Source of the DNA: DATHZQ01 sp965216945
GTDB taxonomy: Bacteria; Actinomycetota; Acidimicrobiia; Spongiisociales; UBA5794
NCBI GenBank assembly: GCA_965216945.1
Contig: CBDCGU010000003.1
Span: forward strand, 1,426,001 to 1,490,000
DNA: 64,000 bases
Reading direction: 5' to 3'
Shown: piece by piece, positions 1 through 8,868 of the stretch
Layout of the letters: each line of letters begins with the position of its first letter
Position numbering within the stretch: position 1 is the first letter of the stretch
Translations under genes and position numbers: made by a program
Notes under the pieces: model-generated
Told to the model about the DNA's origin: nothing
The model's database searches: none
Seen by the model: the letters and a program-made list of their open reading frames with translations, nothing else

Positions 1-1
1 G

Positions 2-238
2 GAGCTGGAGGGTTGGTCGGCCCACCCCGTCGAGGATCGTTACGCCTGGGGGGTGCTGGACGTCCTCACCGCAATGGTCGGCGCCGCTCGGGAGGCCGGC
101 CTCGAAACCGCACCGATCGAGCAGGTGCGCGACAACCTCGATGCCGCACTGGCTGCGGGAGAGGGCGTCGCCACGGCCATCCAGGACGTCGCCGGAGTGG
201 CGGATGGCATCATTGCGGCGATGGCCGGCGTGGGATGA
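2..238 (+). CDS. C-terminal end of an unidentified protein (5' truncated by window edge)
   Basis: An open frame runs from the first bases of the window to a TGA at 236-238. The true start lies upstream of the window. The visible 78 residues are rich in Ala, Glu and Val and look helical; they contain no motif I recognise. The stop overlaps the ATG of the next gene as ATGA, so the two are probably translationally coupled and in one operon. Function unknown. Confidence 0.6.
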   Translation, partial: ELEGWSAHPVEDRYAWGVLDVLTAMVGAAREAGLETAPIEQVRDNLDAALAAGEGVATAIQDVAGVADGIIAAMAGVG

Positions 239-1161
239 GCTACGAGATCGCACTACAGACCAGCGGTCCGTACCAGCAGTTGCTCGACAATGCTCGCTGG
301 GCCGAAGCGAACGGGCTGGCCTGCATCGCCGTGCCGGACCATTATCTGCTGTCGCTGAGCGATGCAGACGACGTTCCCGCATACGACGCGCTGACCCAGC
401 TTGCGGCGCTGGCGCGCGATACGTCATCGATAGAGCTGTCGGTGCTCGTCAGCCCGATCACGTTTCGCCACCCGGCCGTGCTCGCCAAGACGGCGTTGAC
501 GATCGACGAGCTGTCCGGCGGGCGCTTCACCCTCGGCATCGGCACGGGCTGGATGGAGCGGGAGCACACCCTGTTCGGGTTCCCGTTTCCCGGCACGTCG
601 GAGCGATTCGAGCTGCTCGAAGAAGCCCTCGGGTATGTGCGGGCGATTCTCGACGACACGCACCCGGGATTTCGGGGCCACCACTTCGCGCTCGACGCCG
701 CACCGACCTATCCGCGGCCGAAGCAGCTACGCATCGTGGTGGGTGGGGTCGGCCCGCACAAGACACCCCGGCTCGCCGGGCGCTTCGCGGACGAGTTCAA
801 CTGCTACCCGGCGCCGCTTCACGAGTTCGGGAACCGTGTGGCGCGAGCACATGAAGGGGCCCGCAGAGCGGGGCGTGATCCCGATGCATTGCTCATCAGC
901 AGCTCGGGGGCGGTGCTGGTCGCCTCGACCCGCACCGAGTTCGACGAGCTCCTCGAGCGACGCGCTGAAGAGGCCGGGATGAGCGTCGAGGACCTCCGAG
1001 CCCACATGAGCATGCGCAACACACCGCATGGCACGTACGACGAGGTAGCGAGCCAGCTCGCCGATCTCGCCGGGGCCGGGATGCGCCGCTTCTACCTGCA
1101 ACGGTCCGGCGACTTCGACCGGGACGCCGATCTGGCGCTCATCCGCGAGCTGCAGACATGA
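235..1161 (+). CDS. LLM-class (luciferase-like) F420-dependent oxidoreductase
   Basis: This 308-residue protein belongs to the bacterial luciferase-like TIM-barrel family, whose actinobacterial members mostly use coenzyme F420 or FMN. Visible family features are the early strand with AVPDHYL (about residue 33), the LSVLVSPITFRHPAVLAKTA segment with its LSGGRF turn, GIGTGWMEREH, the YPRPKQLRIVVGG substrate/cofactor loop, and APLHEF. The start is the ATG at 235, which overlaps the stop of the preceding gene (ATGA). Earlier in-frame starts would run through the upstream coding region. It is probably cytoplasmic; the substrate cannot be told from sequence. F420 versus FMN use is an inference from the family. 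Confidence 0.85.
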   Translation: MSYEIALQTSGPYQQLLDNARWAEANGLACIAVPDHYLLSLSDADDVPAYDALTQLAALARDTSSIELSVLVSPITFRHPAVLAKTALTIDELSGGRFTLGIGTGWMEREHTLFGFPFPGTSERFELLEEALGYVRAILDDTHPGFRGHHFALDAAPTYPRPKQLRIVVGGVGPHKTPRLAGRFADEFNCYPAPLHEFGNRVARAHEGARRAGRDPDALLISSSGAVLVASTRTEFDELLERRAEEAGMSVEDLRAHMSMRNTPHGTYDEVASQLADLAGAGMRRFYLQRSGDFDRDADLALIRELQT

Positions 1162-1269
1162 GGGTTCGAGCGGCCTTCGGGTCAGCGATGTCTCGGGTCG
1201 AGCCGGCAAGCCGAGTGAGCCTGTCTTCCCGGTGCATGTGATCGAGTGTGCGCCAGGCTCTGGAGGCGG

Positions 1270-1569
1270 TTACTCGAGGTCGAAAGCCGCCATGATCGCT
1301 TCGGTGAGGAGTGGCTCTTGGGCGGGCAGGAGGTAGCCGGCCACTCGTCCGAGTGAGGCGGCGGGGATCGTGACGATGTTGTCGCAGCTGACCACGCCGT
1401 CTTCGGACAGGCCGTTGTCGGGGCCCACCTGAACCTCAGTGGCGAGTCCTCGCCGCCGTGTGGTGATCGGGGCGACGGTCACCCTGGTCATCGCGGGCCG
1501 GACGAGTTCCCTCGTCAGCACGAGGACCGGGCGTCGTTTGTCGAGTTCAGCGACGTGGATGGGTCGCAT
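1270..1569 (-). CDS. mazF: MazF/PemK-type endoribonuclease toxin
   Basis: A 99-residue protein of the MazF/PemK/CcdB fold. Family members cleave mRNA at short specific sites when freed from the antitoxin. The N-terminus has the family pattern of a short beta strand followed by DKRRPVLVLTRE, then VTVAPITTRRRGL and the VVSCDNIVTIP segment that carries conserved active-site residues. Length fits the family. The chosen start ATG (1569-1567) overlaps the antitoxin stop as ATGA; an extra GTG sits just before it. It is downstream of and coupled to the antitoxin, the usual order for these loci. Such pairs are commonly autoregulated by the antitoxin-toxin complex, but I did not identify an operator. 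Confidence 0.85.
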   Translation of the reverse strand: MRPIHVAELDKRRPVLVLTRELVRPAMTRVTVAPITTRRRGLATEVQVGPDNGLSEDGVVSCDNIVTIPAASLGRVAGYLLPAQEPLLTEAIMAAFDLE

Positions 1570-1805
1570 CACTCGTTGGGCAGCGTGCGGGCGAACTCGG
1601 CGAGGTCGTCGAGTCGATCGGGATCCGCGGCGTCACGTTCCGCAAGCAGAATGGCCAGGTCTCGTGCGGCGCGGGTGCGGCGGCGTTCCCGCGCCAGAGC
1701 TCGGGCGACCGCATCGGCCCGGCTGGTGGCTGCGCCGGCTCTGACCTGCCCGTCTACGTAGTCAACGAGGTCCTCCGGTAGACGCACCGCGATCTGCTTG
1801 CTCAT
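1569..1805 (-). CDS. Ribbon-helix-helix antitoxin of the MazEF-type pair
   Basis: A 78-residue protein with an N-terminal ribbon-helix-helix DNA-binding domain: MSKQIAVRLPEDLVDYVD is the ribbon strand and first helix, followed by SRADAVARALARERRR. The C-terminal acidic tail is expected to wrap the toxin. This matches actinobacterial MazE-like antitoxins rather than the AbrB-fold MazE of enterics. The start is ATG at 1805; longer in-frame options upstream (to 2015) would run antisense under the neighbouring hydrolase promoter and lack antitoxin features. Stop overlaps the toxin start by ATGA. Confidence 0.8.
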   Translation of the reverse strand: MSKQIAVRLPEDLVDYVDGQVRAGAATSRADAVARALARERRRTRAARDLAILLAERDAADPDRLDDLAEFARTLPNE

Positions 1806-2001
1806 CCCGACATGGTATCGCATCGCATCCCGAATCGCTACCACTGCCCTGAGCGCGTAGAGCGCTACGACGTGTTTGCGACAGCCGCCACGCCGGCGAC
1901 GCCCCCGCCGCCCGTGGATACGTCCGGGCTCGACTCGTGCTCGGCATTCCGTCGGCACGAGGATCCCCTGGCCGGAGCGCCACCCCGCTCCCCCGAGCAG
2001 G

Positions 2002-2007
2002 TACTCT
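2002..2007 (+). promoter_or_regulatory. Putative -10 element (TACTCT), leaderless type
   Basis: TACTCT ends 6 nt before the ATG at 2014, so transcription would start at or near the start codon. There is no Shine-Dalgarno between them. The same arrangement recurs at many genes in this window. Confidence 0.4.
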
Positions 2008-2013
2008 CGCACC

Positions 2014-2937
2014 ATGCCAGCTCACGGATCTCCGCAAGGCGGTGCCAGCCGCACCGTCGACATCGCCGGCCCCGTTCACGTGGTCGACTATGGCGGAGAC
2101 GGCCCTCCGCTCGTCCTCGTCCACGGCCTCGGTGGCTCCCATCTCAACTGGATGCTCGTCGCTCCGTTGCTGGCCAGGTCGTTCCGAGTCCTCGCGGTGG
2201 ACCTGCCCGGCTTTGGCCTCACAGGGCTCGAAGGTCGCAGCGCCGACGTGCGCACCCAGGCCGGGGTGATCGCCGAGCTCGTCCGCACCGACCTCGGGCA
2301 GCCGGTCACCGTCGTCGGTAACTCCATGGGCGGGCTGATCGCGCTCCTCTGCGCCGCACATCATCCGGACGTGGTCAGCCGCCTCGTATTGGTCGATCCG
2401 GCCTTGCTGCCGACCGCGCCAACGGTGCCGAGCGCAGACACGATGCGCTATCTCGGCATGCCGCTGCTACCCGTTGTCGGCGGTCACTGGACGAATCATC
2501 TCCGCAAGCTTCGCTCGCCCGAGGAACAGGTCGACGCAACCTTCGATTACGTTGCCGCCGACCCGAGCCGTATCCCCGACGAGGTACGGATCGCAGGTGT
2601 GGTCATGGAGGAAGCGCGCCGCCGGATGCCGTGGTCGACGAAGGCCTTCTCCCAGGCTGGGCGCTCCATCGCCTCAGTCCTGTTGCGGCGCGATCGATTC
2701 GTCCGGTTGATCCACTCGATCGGCGTTCCTGCGCTTCTGATCCACGGCGACGAAGATGACGTCGTTCCGCTGGACTCTGCTCACTGGCTGCAACGGCACC
2801 GCCCCGACTGGGAGATCGTCACGTTCCATGGCGTCGGGCACGTCGCACAACTCGAGGTGCCGGAGAAGTTCGTGAGCACGGTAACCAACTGGTTGGAGCG
2901 CACGCCGGAAGTGCGCCCGGTGGTCGCCGGCACCTGA
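2014..2937 (+). CDS. Alpha/beta-fold hydrolase
   Basis: A 307-residue alpha/beta hydrolase. The oxyanion segment VHGLGGSHLNW is at about residues 36-46, the nucleophile elbow is GNSMGG with Ser104, the acid is in HGDEDDVVP and the catalytic His is in GVGHVAQLE near the C-terminus. A cap domain lies between the elbow and the acid. The combination resembles carboxylic-ester or C-C bond hydrolases such as the meta-cleavage product family, but the substrate is unknown. The ATG at 2014 is preferred because it begins just before the first beta strand and has a TACTCT hexamer 6 nt upstream; the upstream extension is Pro/Arg-rich and not protein-like. Single gene, no obvious operon partner. Confidence 0.85.
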   Translation: MPAHGSPQGGASRTVDIAGPVHVVDYGGDGPPLVLVHGLGGSHLNWMLVAPLLARSFRVLAVDLPGFGLTGLEGRSADVRTQAGVIAELVRTDLGQPVTVVGNSMGGLIALLCAAHHPDVVSRLVLVDPALLPTAPTVPSADTMRYLGMPLLPVVGGHWTNHLRKLRSPEEQVDATFDYVAADPSRIPDEVRIAGVVMEEARRRMPWSTKAFSQAGRSIASVLLRRDRFVRLIHSIGVPALLIHGDEDDVVPLDSAHWLQRHRPDWEIVTFHGVGHVAQLEVPEKFVSTVTNWLERTPEVRPVVAGT

Positions 2938-3041
2938 CGCGACGCCGAAAGGACGGCTCGCAAGTCCGGGTCGCGTCGTCTCAGCTGCCCTCGTCCCCCA
3001 ACCTCGGGTGGTTGGATGAACGGACGCAGCGCGAGACGTGG

Positions 3042-3449
3042 CTACGAGTCGTCGATGACTCGGAGGCGGCCCTCCATCCCGGCGGTGAAGTGGCCGGGGA
3101 TGACACAGACGACCTGGTAGTTGCCGGGCCCGGGTGCGGTGAACGAGAACGTGCCGGCATCGCCGGGCTCGACCTCGGCTTCGAAGTAGACCATCGACTC
3201 CTCGAAGTCGGCTTCGGCTTCCAGCTTGACGTCTGCGTTCAGCAGCACCCACTCGTGCTCGACCGATCCGGTGTTGGAGAGGTTGAGAGTGATCTCGGCA
3301 CCGGCCGGCACGACATTCTCCGCCGGGTCGAACTCGAACTCGACCATCGAAACGTCGAGGTCGGTGACCAACTCACCGGCACCCTCGTCGCCGCCGCAGG
3401 CCACGGCAACGAAGGCCACCAGCAGCACGGGAATGATCAGTCGGCGCAT
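3042..3449 (-). CDS. Cupredoxin-domain lipoprotein (plastocyanin-like)
   Basis: A 135-residue exported protein. The N-terminus is a lipoprotein signal ending in the lipobox VAVAC (Cys18). The rest is a single cupredoxin domain with an apparent complete type 1 copper site: His65 in VEHEWVLL, then Cys115, His120 and Met125 with the plastocyanin spacing Cys-x4-His-x4-Met. It is therefore likely a membrane-anchored extracytoplasmic electron carrier or copper-binding protein. The start ATG at 3449 is preceded by a GAGGGGGA ribosome-binding site. Divergent from the adenine deaminase gene. Confidence 0.85.
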   Translation of the reverse strand: MRRLIIPVLLVAFVAVACGGDEGAGELVTDLDVSMVEFEFDPAENVVPAGAEITLNLSNTGSVEHEWVLLNADVKLEAEADFEESMVYFEAEVEPGDAGTFSFTAPGPGNYQVVCVIPGHFTAGMEGRLRVIDDS

Positions 3450-3540
3450 GCGCTCCCCCTCGGGTCCTCTTGCGAAGGCGGCAGCATACGGCCGGGGGCG
3501 CCGATCCGTCGAAACGAGACGGCAGGTCCGGCGTTGTGCG

Positions 3541-3546
3541 TAGCAT
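3541..3546 (+). promoter_or_regulatory. Putative -10 element (TAGCAT), leaderless type
   Basis: TAGCAT ends 6 nt before the ATG at 3553, with no ribosome-binding site between. Its -35 region is weak. Confidence 0.4.
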
Positions 3547-3552
3547 GCGCCG

Positions 3553-4569
3553 ATGGACCTCCGTCGCGCCGCAAAAGCACTCCCCAAAGCCGAGCTCCAT
3601 TTGCACATCGAGGGCACCCTCGAACCGGAGCTGATGTTCGCCATGGCCGAGCGCAATGACATCGCCCTGCCGTTCGCCTCGGTTGGCGAGATCCGCGCCG
3701 CCTACGAGTTCGACAACCTGCAGTCGTTCCTCGACATCTACTACCAGGGAGCCGCAGCGCTCGTCACCGAGGGAGATTTCCACGATCTCGCCTCCGAGTA
3801 TTTTCGCCGCGCCCACGCCGACGGGGTGCGGCACGTCGAGATGTTCTTCGACCCGCAGACCCACACGGCCCGCGGCGTGGCGATCGGAACCGTGATCCAG
3901 GGTCTCACCGCAGCGTGCCGTGAGGCCGAGCGTGACCTCGACATCACGAGCGGCATCATCCTCTGCTTCCTGCGCCATCTCGGCGCCGACGAGGCCATGG
4001 CCACGTTGCAGGATGCGCTCCCGTTCCGAGATGCCCTGCTGGGCGTGGGGCTCGATTCCTCGGAGGTCGGCAATCCACCGGAGCTCTTCACCGACGTGTT
4101 CGCCAGGGCCCGGGCCGAGGGGCTGCACGCCGTCGCCCATGCCGGTGAGGAGGGGCCGCCTTCGTACGTCTGGGGAGCGCTCGATGCCCTGGGTGCGGAA
4201 CGTATCGACCACGGCGTGCGGTCGATGGAAGATCCCCGGCTCGTCGCCCACCTCGTCGCCGAGCAGATCCCGCTCACCGTCTGTCCTCTGTCGAACGTCA
4301 AGCTCCGGGTTGTCGATCGGCTCGCCGACCACATGCTCCCCGGCATGATGGATGCCGGGCTGCTCGTCTCGATCAACTCCGACGATCCGGCCTACTTCGG
4401 TGGCTACGTCGGCGAGAACTACGCCGCCGTCGGCGAGGAGACCTCCCTCGATGTCGCCGCGCTGGCGACCATCGCCAAGAACTCCTTCCGCTCCAGCTTC
4501 CTGCCGCGTGACCGGAAGAATGCGCTGATCGCCGAAGTCGATGCGCACACCGCATCGGCCACCCCCTGA
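3553..4569 (+). CDS. Adenine deaminase of the adenosine-deaminase superfamily
   Basis: A 338-residue metal-dependent deaminase. Metal and catalytic residues are visible: His16-x-His18 in ELHLHIEGTLEPE, His196 and Glu199 in HAGEEG, His220 in DHGVR, and Asp277 in NSDDPA. Several segments match the adenine deaminase branch (such as Pseudomonas PA0148 and fungal Aah1) better than true adenosine deaminase: MFFDPQTHT, GLDSSEVGNPP in place of the Gly-Asp-Glu segment, and SDDPAYFGGYV. I therefore call adenine to hypoxanthine plus ammonia; annotation pipelines may label it adenosine deaminase. The following genes encode a xanthine-dehydrogenase-type hydroxylase, which would take hypoxanthine and xanthine to urate, so the neighbourhood is consistent. 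Cytoplasmic. Confidence 0.85.
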   Translation: MDLRRAAKALPKAELHLHIEGTLEPELMFAMAERNDIALPFASVGEIRAAYEFDNLQSFLDIYYQGAAALVTEGDFHDLASEYFRRAHADGVRHVEMFFDPQTHTARGVAIGTVIQGLTAACREAERDLDITSGIILCFLRHLGADEAMATLQDALPFRDALLGVGLDSSEVGNPPELFTDVFARARAEGLHAVAHAGEEGPPSYVWGALDALGAERIDHGVRSMEDPRLVAHLVAEQIPLTVCPLSNVKLRVVDRLADHMLPGMMDAGLLVSINSDDPAYFGGYVGENYAAVGEETSLDVAALATIAKNSFRSSFLPRDRKNALIAEVDAHTASATP

Positions 4570-4648
4570 GGCACCACCGCGGCCGGGAACCACATGCGAT
4601 TCGGTGAGCCTCGCACCACCAGTGGCGGTAGGCTCACGTTTCCCGACC

Positions 4649-5470
4649 GTGAAAGTGACCCCAGTGGAGTGTGACTGGCCACACGATCTGAGCGAAGCTC
4701 TCGAGGCACTCGCCGCCGATCCCGAGGCGGCGCTGCTCGCCGGAGGCACCGACCTGATGGTGGAGGTGAACTTCGGGCACGCCAAGCCGAAGCACGTCAT
4801 CTCCTTGCGACGCATCGAGGAGCTACAGGCATGGGAGGGCAACCGCATCGGCGCCGGCGTCACGTATACCCGCCTGGAACTCGGGCCACACGTCGCCCTC
4901 TCCCAGCTGGCTCGCACGGTGGGCTCTCCCCAGATCCGGAACGCCGGCACGATCGGCGGCAACCTGGCGACCGCAAGCCCGGCCGGTGACTCGTTGCCCT
5001 TCCTGGCCGCGGTGGACGCCCAGATCGAGTTGCGCTCGAAGGAACAGGGCACCCGCCAGGTGCCGTGGGACGAGTTCATCGTCGGGGTGAAGCGAACCAG
5101 CCGCCGGCCGGATGAGATCATCACGGCCGCGGTGCTCCCGGACGTCCTCCCGCAGCACCAAGCGTTCGGCAAGATCGGCGTGCGCAACGCCATGGTCATC
5201 TCGATGGTATCGGCATGCGTCACCCGCACCTCCGAAGGGGAAACCCGGGTGGCGCTGGGCGCCGTGGGCCCGACGCCCGTCCGCGCCCACGGCGCGGAGG
5301 CCATGATGTCGAACGAGACAAGCCCCTCGGAGGCGGCATTGACCGAGTTTGCCCGCCTCGTCTCCGAGGAGGTTCGACCGATCACGGACCACCGCGGCAC
5401 CGAGGCCTACCGCCGGCATGCGTCGGGCGTGCTGGCGCGACGACTACTCGAAAGGTGTCTTGCGGCGTGA
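4649..5470 (+). CDS. FAD-binding subunit of xanthine-dehydrogenase-family hydroxylase
   Basis: A 273-residue medium subunit of a molybdenum hydroxylase, which passes electrons from the Mo and Fe-S subunits to FAD. The two FAD-binding signatures are present: AGGTDLMVEV near residue 30 and TIGGNLATASPAGD near residue 105, followed by the CO_deh_flav_C domain. The start is uncertain: GTG at 4649 is taken, with GTG at 4655 and 4664 also in frame and no strong Shine-Dalgarno for any. The stop overlaps the GTG of the Fe-S subunit as GTGA. Gene order is medium, small, large. Confidence 0.85.
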   Translation: MKVTPVECDWPHDLSEALEALAADPEAALLAGGTDLMVEVNFGHAKPKHVISLRRIEELQAWEGNRIGAGVTYTRLELGPHVALSQLARTVGSPQIRNAGTIGGNLATASPAGDSLPFLAAVDAQIELRSKEQGTRQVPWDEFIVGVKRTSRRPDEIITAAVLPDVLPQHQAFGKIGVRNAMVISMVSACVTRTSEGETRVALGAVGPTPVRAHGAEAMMSNETSPSEAALTEFARLVSEEVRPITDHRGTEAYRRHASGVLARRLLERCLAA

Positions 5471-5940
5471 GAGTCACCATCACCATCAACGGCATCGACA
5501 CGGAGGCCGACATCCGCGGCCCGGAGAGCCTCCTGACGGTGCTCCGGGACCAGCTGGCGTTGCCGGGTTCGAAGAACGCCTGTGAGCAGGGCGAGTGCGG
5601 TTCGTGCTCGGTGGTGCTCGATGGCGACGTCGTCTGCTCCTGTCTGGTGATGGCAGCCGACGCCCACGGCTCCACTGTGCGCACCGTCGAGGGGTACGGC
5701 GATCACGAAGTGCTCCACCCCGTTCAGGAAGCGCTGCTCGACAGCGGAGGCGTGCAATGCGGGTTCTGCACCCCCGGCTTCGTCGTGGCCGCAGCCGAGC
5801 TGTTCGACGCCGATCCGTCTCCTTCCAGCGACGAGATCCGGGAGGCGCTGGCGGGCAACGTGTGCCGGTGCACCGGGTACGGCGCCATCCTGCGAGGTCT
5901 CGAAGACCTGGCTGCACGCAACGCCGGCGGTCTGCCATGA
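5467..5940 (+). CDS. 2Fe-2S subunit of xanthine-dehydrogenase-family hydroxylase
   Basis: A 157-residue small subunit with two [2Fe-2S] clusters. The N-terminal plant-ferredoxin domain has Cys39-x4-Cys44-x2-Cys47-x11-Cys59. The C-terminal helical domain has Cys98-x2-Cys101 (QCGFCTPG) and Cys133-x-Cys135 (NVCRCTGY). This is the complete pattern of the family. GTG start overlaps the FAD subunit stop. Confidence 0.92.
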   Translation: MRVTITINGIDTEADIRGPESLLTVLRDQLALPGSKNACEQGECGSCSVVLDGDVVCSCLVMAADAHGSTVRTVEGYGDHEVLHPVQEALLDSGGVQCGFCTPGFVVAAAELFDADPSPSSDEIREALAGNVCRCTGYGAILRGLEDLAARNAGGLP

Positions 5941-5974
5941 GTCGCCGCAGCGGCACGGACCGGGAGATCGCATC

Positions 5975-8197
5975 GTGACGTATACGACACACAAGACCGA
6001 GGTGCTCGGCGGCGTCGGTACGTCGGCAGACCGTCCCGATGGGACGCCGAAGGTCCAGGGGAACTTCGCCTATTCCTCAGACCTCTCTGCCAACGGCATG
6101 CTGTGGGGGGCGACCTTGCGGTCGGTGCATGCGCACGCCCGCATCACACGTCTCGACTACGCCCCAGCCCTGGCGATACCCGGCGTGAGCGCCGTCCTGA
6201 CGCTCGACGACGTGCCGGGCCTCAAGACGTTCGGGATGATCGTCCATGATCAGCCCGTGCTGTCCGATGGCACCGTCCGCTACTGGGGCGAGCCGGTCGC
6301 CGTCGTCGCCGCAGAGAACGCAGACGATGCCCAACGGGCCGTCGAGGCCATCATCGTGGAGTACGAGGAGCTCGAACCGCTCGCCGACCCCGAGGTGGCC
6401 GAGGAACGGGGCGAGCTGTTCCGTCGACTCGAGATCCGCAGCGGCGATCAGGGCCTCCGCGGCGACGTCATGGTCGAAGGCTTTTACGAGACCGCCATCC
6501 AGGACCAGGCACCCCTCGGACCCGAGTCGGGTCTCGCCATTCCCGACGGGGAAGGCGGCGTCGACCTCTACGTGGCCACGCAGTGGAGCCACGAGGACCA
6601 CCGGCAGATCGCCGCAAGTCTCGGCGTCGAGGACGACCAGGCTCGCGTCCACCTCTCCGGCATCGGTGGAGCCTTTGGAGCACGCGAGGACGTCAGCCTG
6701 CAGATCCACCTGTGTCTGCTGGCGCTGCACACGGGCCGCCCCGTGAAGATGGTCTACAACCGGCAGGAGAGTTTCGTCGGCCACGTTCATCGCCACCCGT
6801 CGAAGATGTGGTACCGGCATGAAGCGACCAAGGACGGCAAGCTGGTGCGCGTGGAGGCCAAGCTCCTGCTCGACGGCGGGGCGTACACCTCGTCCAGCCC
6901 GGCCGTCATCGCCAACGCCGCCTACTTCGCCATCGGGCCATACACCTGCGACTCGGTCGCGGTCGACGGCGTGATGGCCCGCACGAACAACCCGCCCTGC
7001 GGGGCGATGCGGGGGTTCGGTGCGGTTCAGGCCTGCTTCGGCCACGAGACCCAGATGGATCGTCTCGCCGCTGCGCTCGACATGGATCCGCTCGAGCTGC
7101 GCATCCTCAACTCGCTGGCGCCCGGCGACGTCATGCCGACCACCCTGCAGGAGATCGAGGGCTCGCTACCGACCCGGCGGGTGATCGAGCAGCTCCGGGA
7201 CATGCCGCTGCCGCCACCCGACGAGGTCACCCATCCCCTCCATCTGCCAGGCGGGACCGGCCTCACCACGGAGGAGCGACACGTGCGGCGGGGGGTCGGG
7301 TATGCGGTGAGCCTGAAGAACCTGATGTTCTCCGAGGCGTTCGACGATTTCACCGAGGCCCGCGTCACCATCACGCCCGTCGGCGTCGAGGTCGAAACGG
7401 CGGCCGCCGAGGTCGGCCAGGGTCTCATCACGATCTGCCAGCAGATCGTGAGATCGATCCTCGCAATGGAGCACGTTGCCGTGACGTTCGTGGACACCTC
7501 CCGGATCGGCTCGGCCGGATCGACCTCCGCGTCACGGCAGACGCAGATGACCGGTGGTGCCGTGCACGCCGCCGCCACCGAGCTCCGCGCCGAGCTCCTT
7601 CGCGAGTTCGACGGGGACGACCTCGACGCGGCCGGGATCTGGAGAGACGGCGGGCTCACCATCTCGCTCGATGAGTTGACCGACCGCGGACCCGTCACCC
7701 ATCTCGTGCGTTTCCGTCACCCCCCGACCGAGGAACCCGATGAGCACGGGCACGGCGATCTTCACGTAGATTTCGCCATCGCGGCACACCGCGCCGTCGT
7801 CGACGTCGATCCCGATCTCGGGCTGGTGCGGGTGGTTCGAGTCGACACCGTCCAAGACGTCGGCAAGGTGTTGAATCCACGAGCGCTCGTCGGGCAGATC
7901 GAAGGCGGCATCATGCAAGGAGTGGGACTTGCGGTGATGGAGGAGTTGATCGTCGACAACGGCGTCATCCGCAACGCCAACTTCACCGACTACCTGCTGC
8001 CGACCTTTGCCGACGCCCCCGAGGTGATGGCGGAGTTCATCGAGGAACCCAGCCACTTCGGCCCGTTCGGTGCCAAGGGCGCAGGCGAGCCGCCGACGAT
8101 CAGCTCGACACCGGCCGTGGCGGCGGCGATCCGGGCCGCAACCGGCCGGCCGATCACCCGGGTCCCGGTGAGGCCCGACGACATCGTGGGGCTCTGA
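5975..8197 (+). CDS. Molybdopterin-binding large subunit, xanthine-dehydrogenase type
   Basis: A 740-residue molybdenum cofactor subunit that hydroxylates a purine or related heterocycle or aldehyde. Visible motifs are the N-terminal GTPKVQGNFAYSSDL, GGAFGAREDV, the AMRGFGA substrate-site segment with Arg, and GAKGAGEPP, in which Glu705 matches the base of the active site. The AMRGFGA segment is of xanthine-dehydrogenase type; neither the AYxCSFR nor the AYxGAGR signature of CO dehydrogenase is present. The GTG start at 5975 has a GGGAG ribosome-binding site 8 nt upstream. With adenine deaminase upstream, hypoxanthine/xanthine is the most likely substrate (inference). No XdhC or cofactor-sulfuration gene is in the window. 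Confidence 0.88.
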   Translation: MTYTTHKTEVLGGVGTSADRPDGTPKVQGNFAYSSDLSANGMLWGATLRSVHAHARITRLDYAPALAIPGVSAVLTLDDVPGLKTFGMIVHDQPVLSDGTVRYWGEPVAVVAAENADDAQRAVEAIIVEYEELEPLADPEVAEERGELFRRLEIRSGDQGLRGDVMVEGFYETAIQDQAPLGPESGLAIPDGEGGVDLYVATQWSHEDHRQIAASLGVEDDQARVHLSGIGGAFGAREDVSLQIHLCLLALHTGRPVKMVYNRQESFVGHVHRHPSKMWYRHEATKDGKLVRVEAKLLLDGGAYTSSSPAVIANAAYFAIGPYTCDSVAVDGVMARTNNPPCGAMRGFGAVQACFGHETQMDRLAAALDMDPLELRILNSLAPGDVMPTTLQEIEGSLPTRRVIEQLRDMPLPPPDEVTHPLHLPGGTGLTTEERHVRRGVGYAVSLKNLMFSEAFDDFTEARVTITPVGVEVETAAAEVGQGLITICQQIVRSILAMEHVAVTFVDTSRIGSAGSTSASRQTQMTGGAVHAAATELRAELLREFDGDDLDAAGIWRDGGLTISLDELTDRGPVTHLVRFRHPPTEEPDEHGHGDLHVDFAIAAHRAVVDVDPDLGLVRVVRVDTVQDVGKVLNPRALVGQIEGGIMQGVGLAVMEELIVDNGVIRNANFTDYLLPTFADAPEVMAEFIEEPSHFGPFGAKGAGEPPTISSTPAVAAAIRAATGRPITRVPVRPDDIVGL

Positions 8198-8199
8198 GC

Positions 8200-8868
8200 T
8201 TGCGCGACTTCGACCTCGCCTCGATCTACCGCACCGCACGGCATCGCCTCCTGGCGCTGGCACCGACCCTCGATCCTGGCCAGCTGGCCACGACCGTGCC
8301 TACGTGCCCCGACTGGACGGTGCAGGACACCTATGCCCACCTGACGGGACTGGCGGCCGATGCGCTGGCAGGCAGGACGGGTATCGGCAGCGCCGACAGC
8401 ACGGCGCGTCAGGTCGAGGAGCGTGGCGGGCGGTCCATCGGCGAAGTCTGCGACGAGTGGGAGGCGAACGGCGCAGCGATGGAGAGCTTCGTCGCAGACA
8501 ACGCCGCCAACGCCCTCGCCATCGACGCATGGACTCACGACCAGGACATCCACAATGCGCTCGGCATCGTCAGTGGGCGGGATGGCCCGGGATTGGACCT
8601 GACAGTCTCGGGCGTCTGGCGGCTCAAACGGCAAATCCGGGAGGCGGGCCTCCCCACGCTGCGCATCGTCGCGGGCGATCGTGATTGGCTGGTCGGCGAT
8701 ACCGCACCCGGAACGACCTTGCACGTCGACCCATACGAGCTGGCCCGTGCCGTGCTCGGTCGCCGCAGCCGCAACCAGATGCTGGCGTTCGATTGGAACG
8801 GCGATCCGGAGCCGTACGTCGACAAGATCCCCGTCTGGACGCCGACGGCAGCCGACATCCTCGAGTAG
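8200..8868 (+). CDS. Mycothiol-dependent maleylpyruvate isomerase family / DinB-like protein
   Basis: A 222-residue protein with the MDMPI_N/DinB_2 four-helix metal-binding domain at the N-terminus: TCPDWTVQDTYAHLTG carries the first His and AWTHDQDIHNALG further metal His residues. The C-terminal half is a small alpha/beta domain of the MDMPI_C type. Actinobacterial members act as thiol-dependent enzymes with mycothiol; here the actual reaction is unknown. The TTG start is only 2 nt after the stop of the hydroxylase subunit, so it is likely co-translated with the purine module. The full N-terminal domain requires this start. Confidence 0.75.
   Translation: MRDFDLASIYRTARHRLLALAPTLDPGQLATTVPTCPDWTVQDTYAHLTGLAADALAGRTGIGSADSTARQVEERGGRSIGEVCDEWEANGAAMESFVADNAANALAIDAWTHDQDIHNALGIVSGRDGPGLDLTVSGVWRLKRQIREAGLPTLRIVAGDRDWLVGDTAPGTTLHVDPYELARAVLGRRSRNQMLAFDWNGDPEPYVDKIPVWTPTAADILE

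Noticed and set aside
4649..8197. Carbon monoxide dehydrogenase (coxMSL) identity
   Set aside because: The large subunit has the AMRGFGA xanthine-type segment and lacks the CODH active-site signatures, although gene order is similar.
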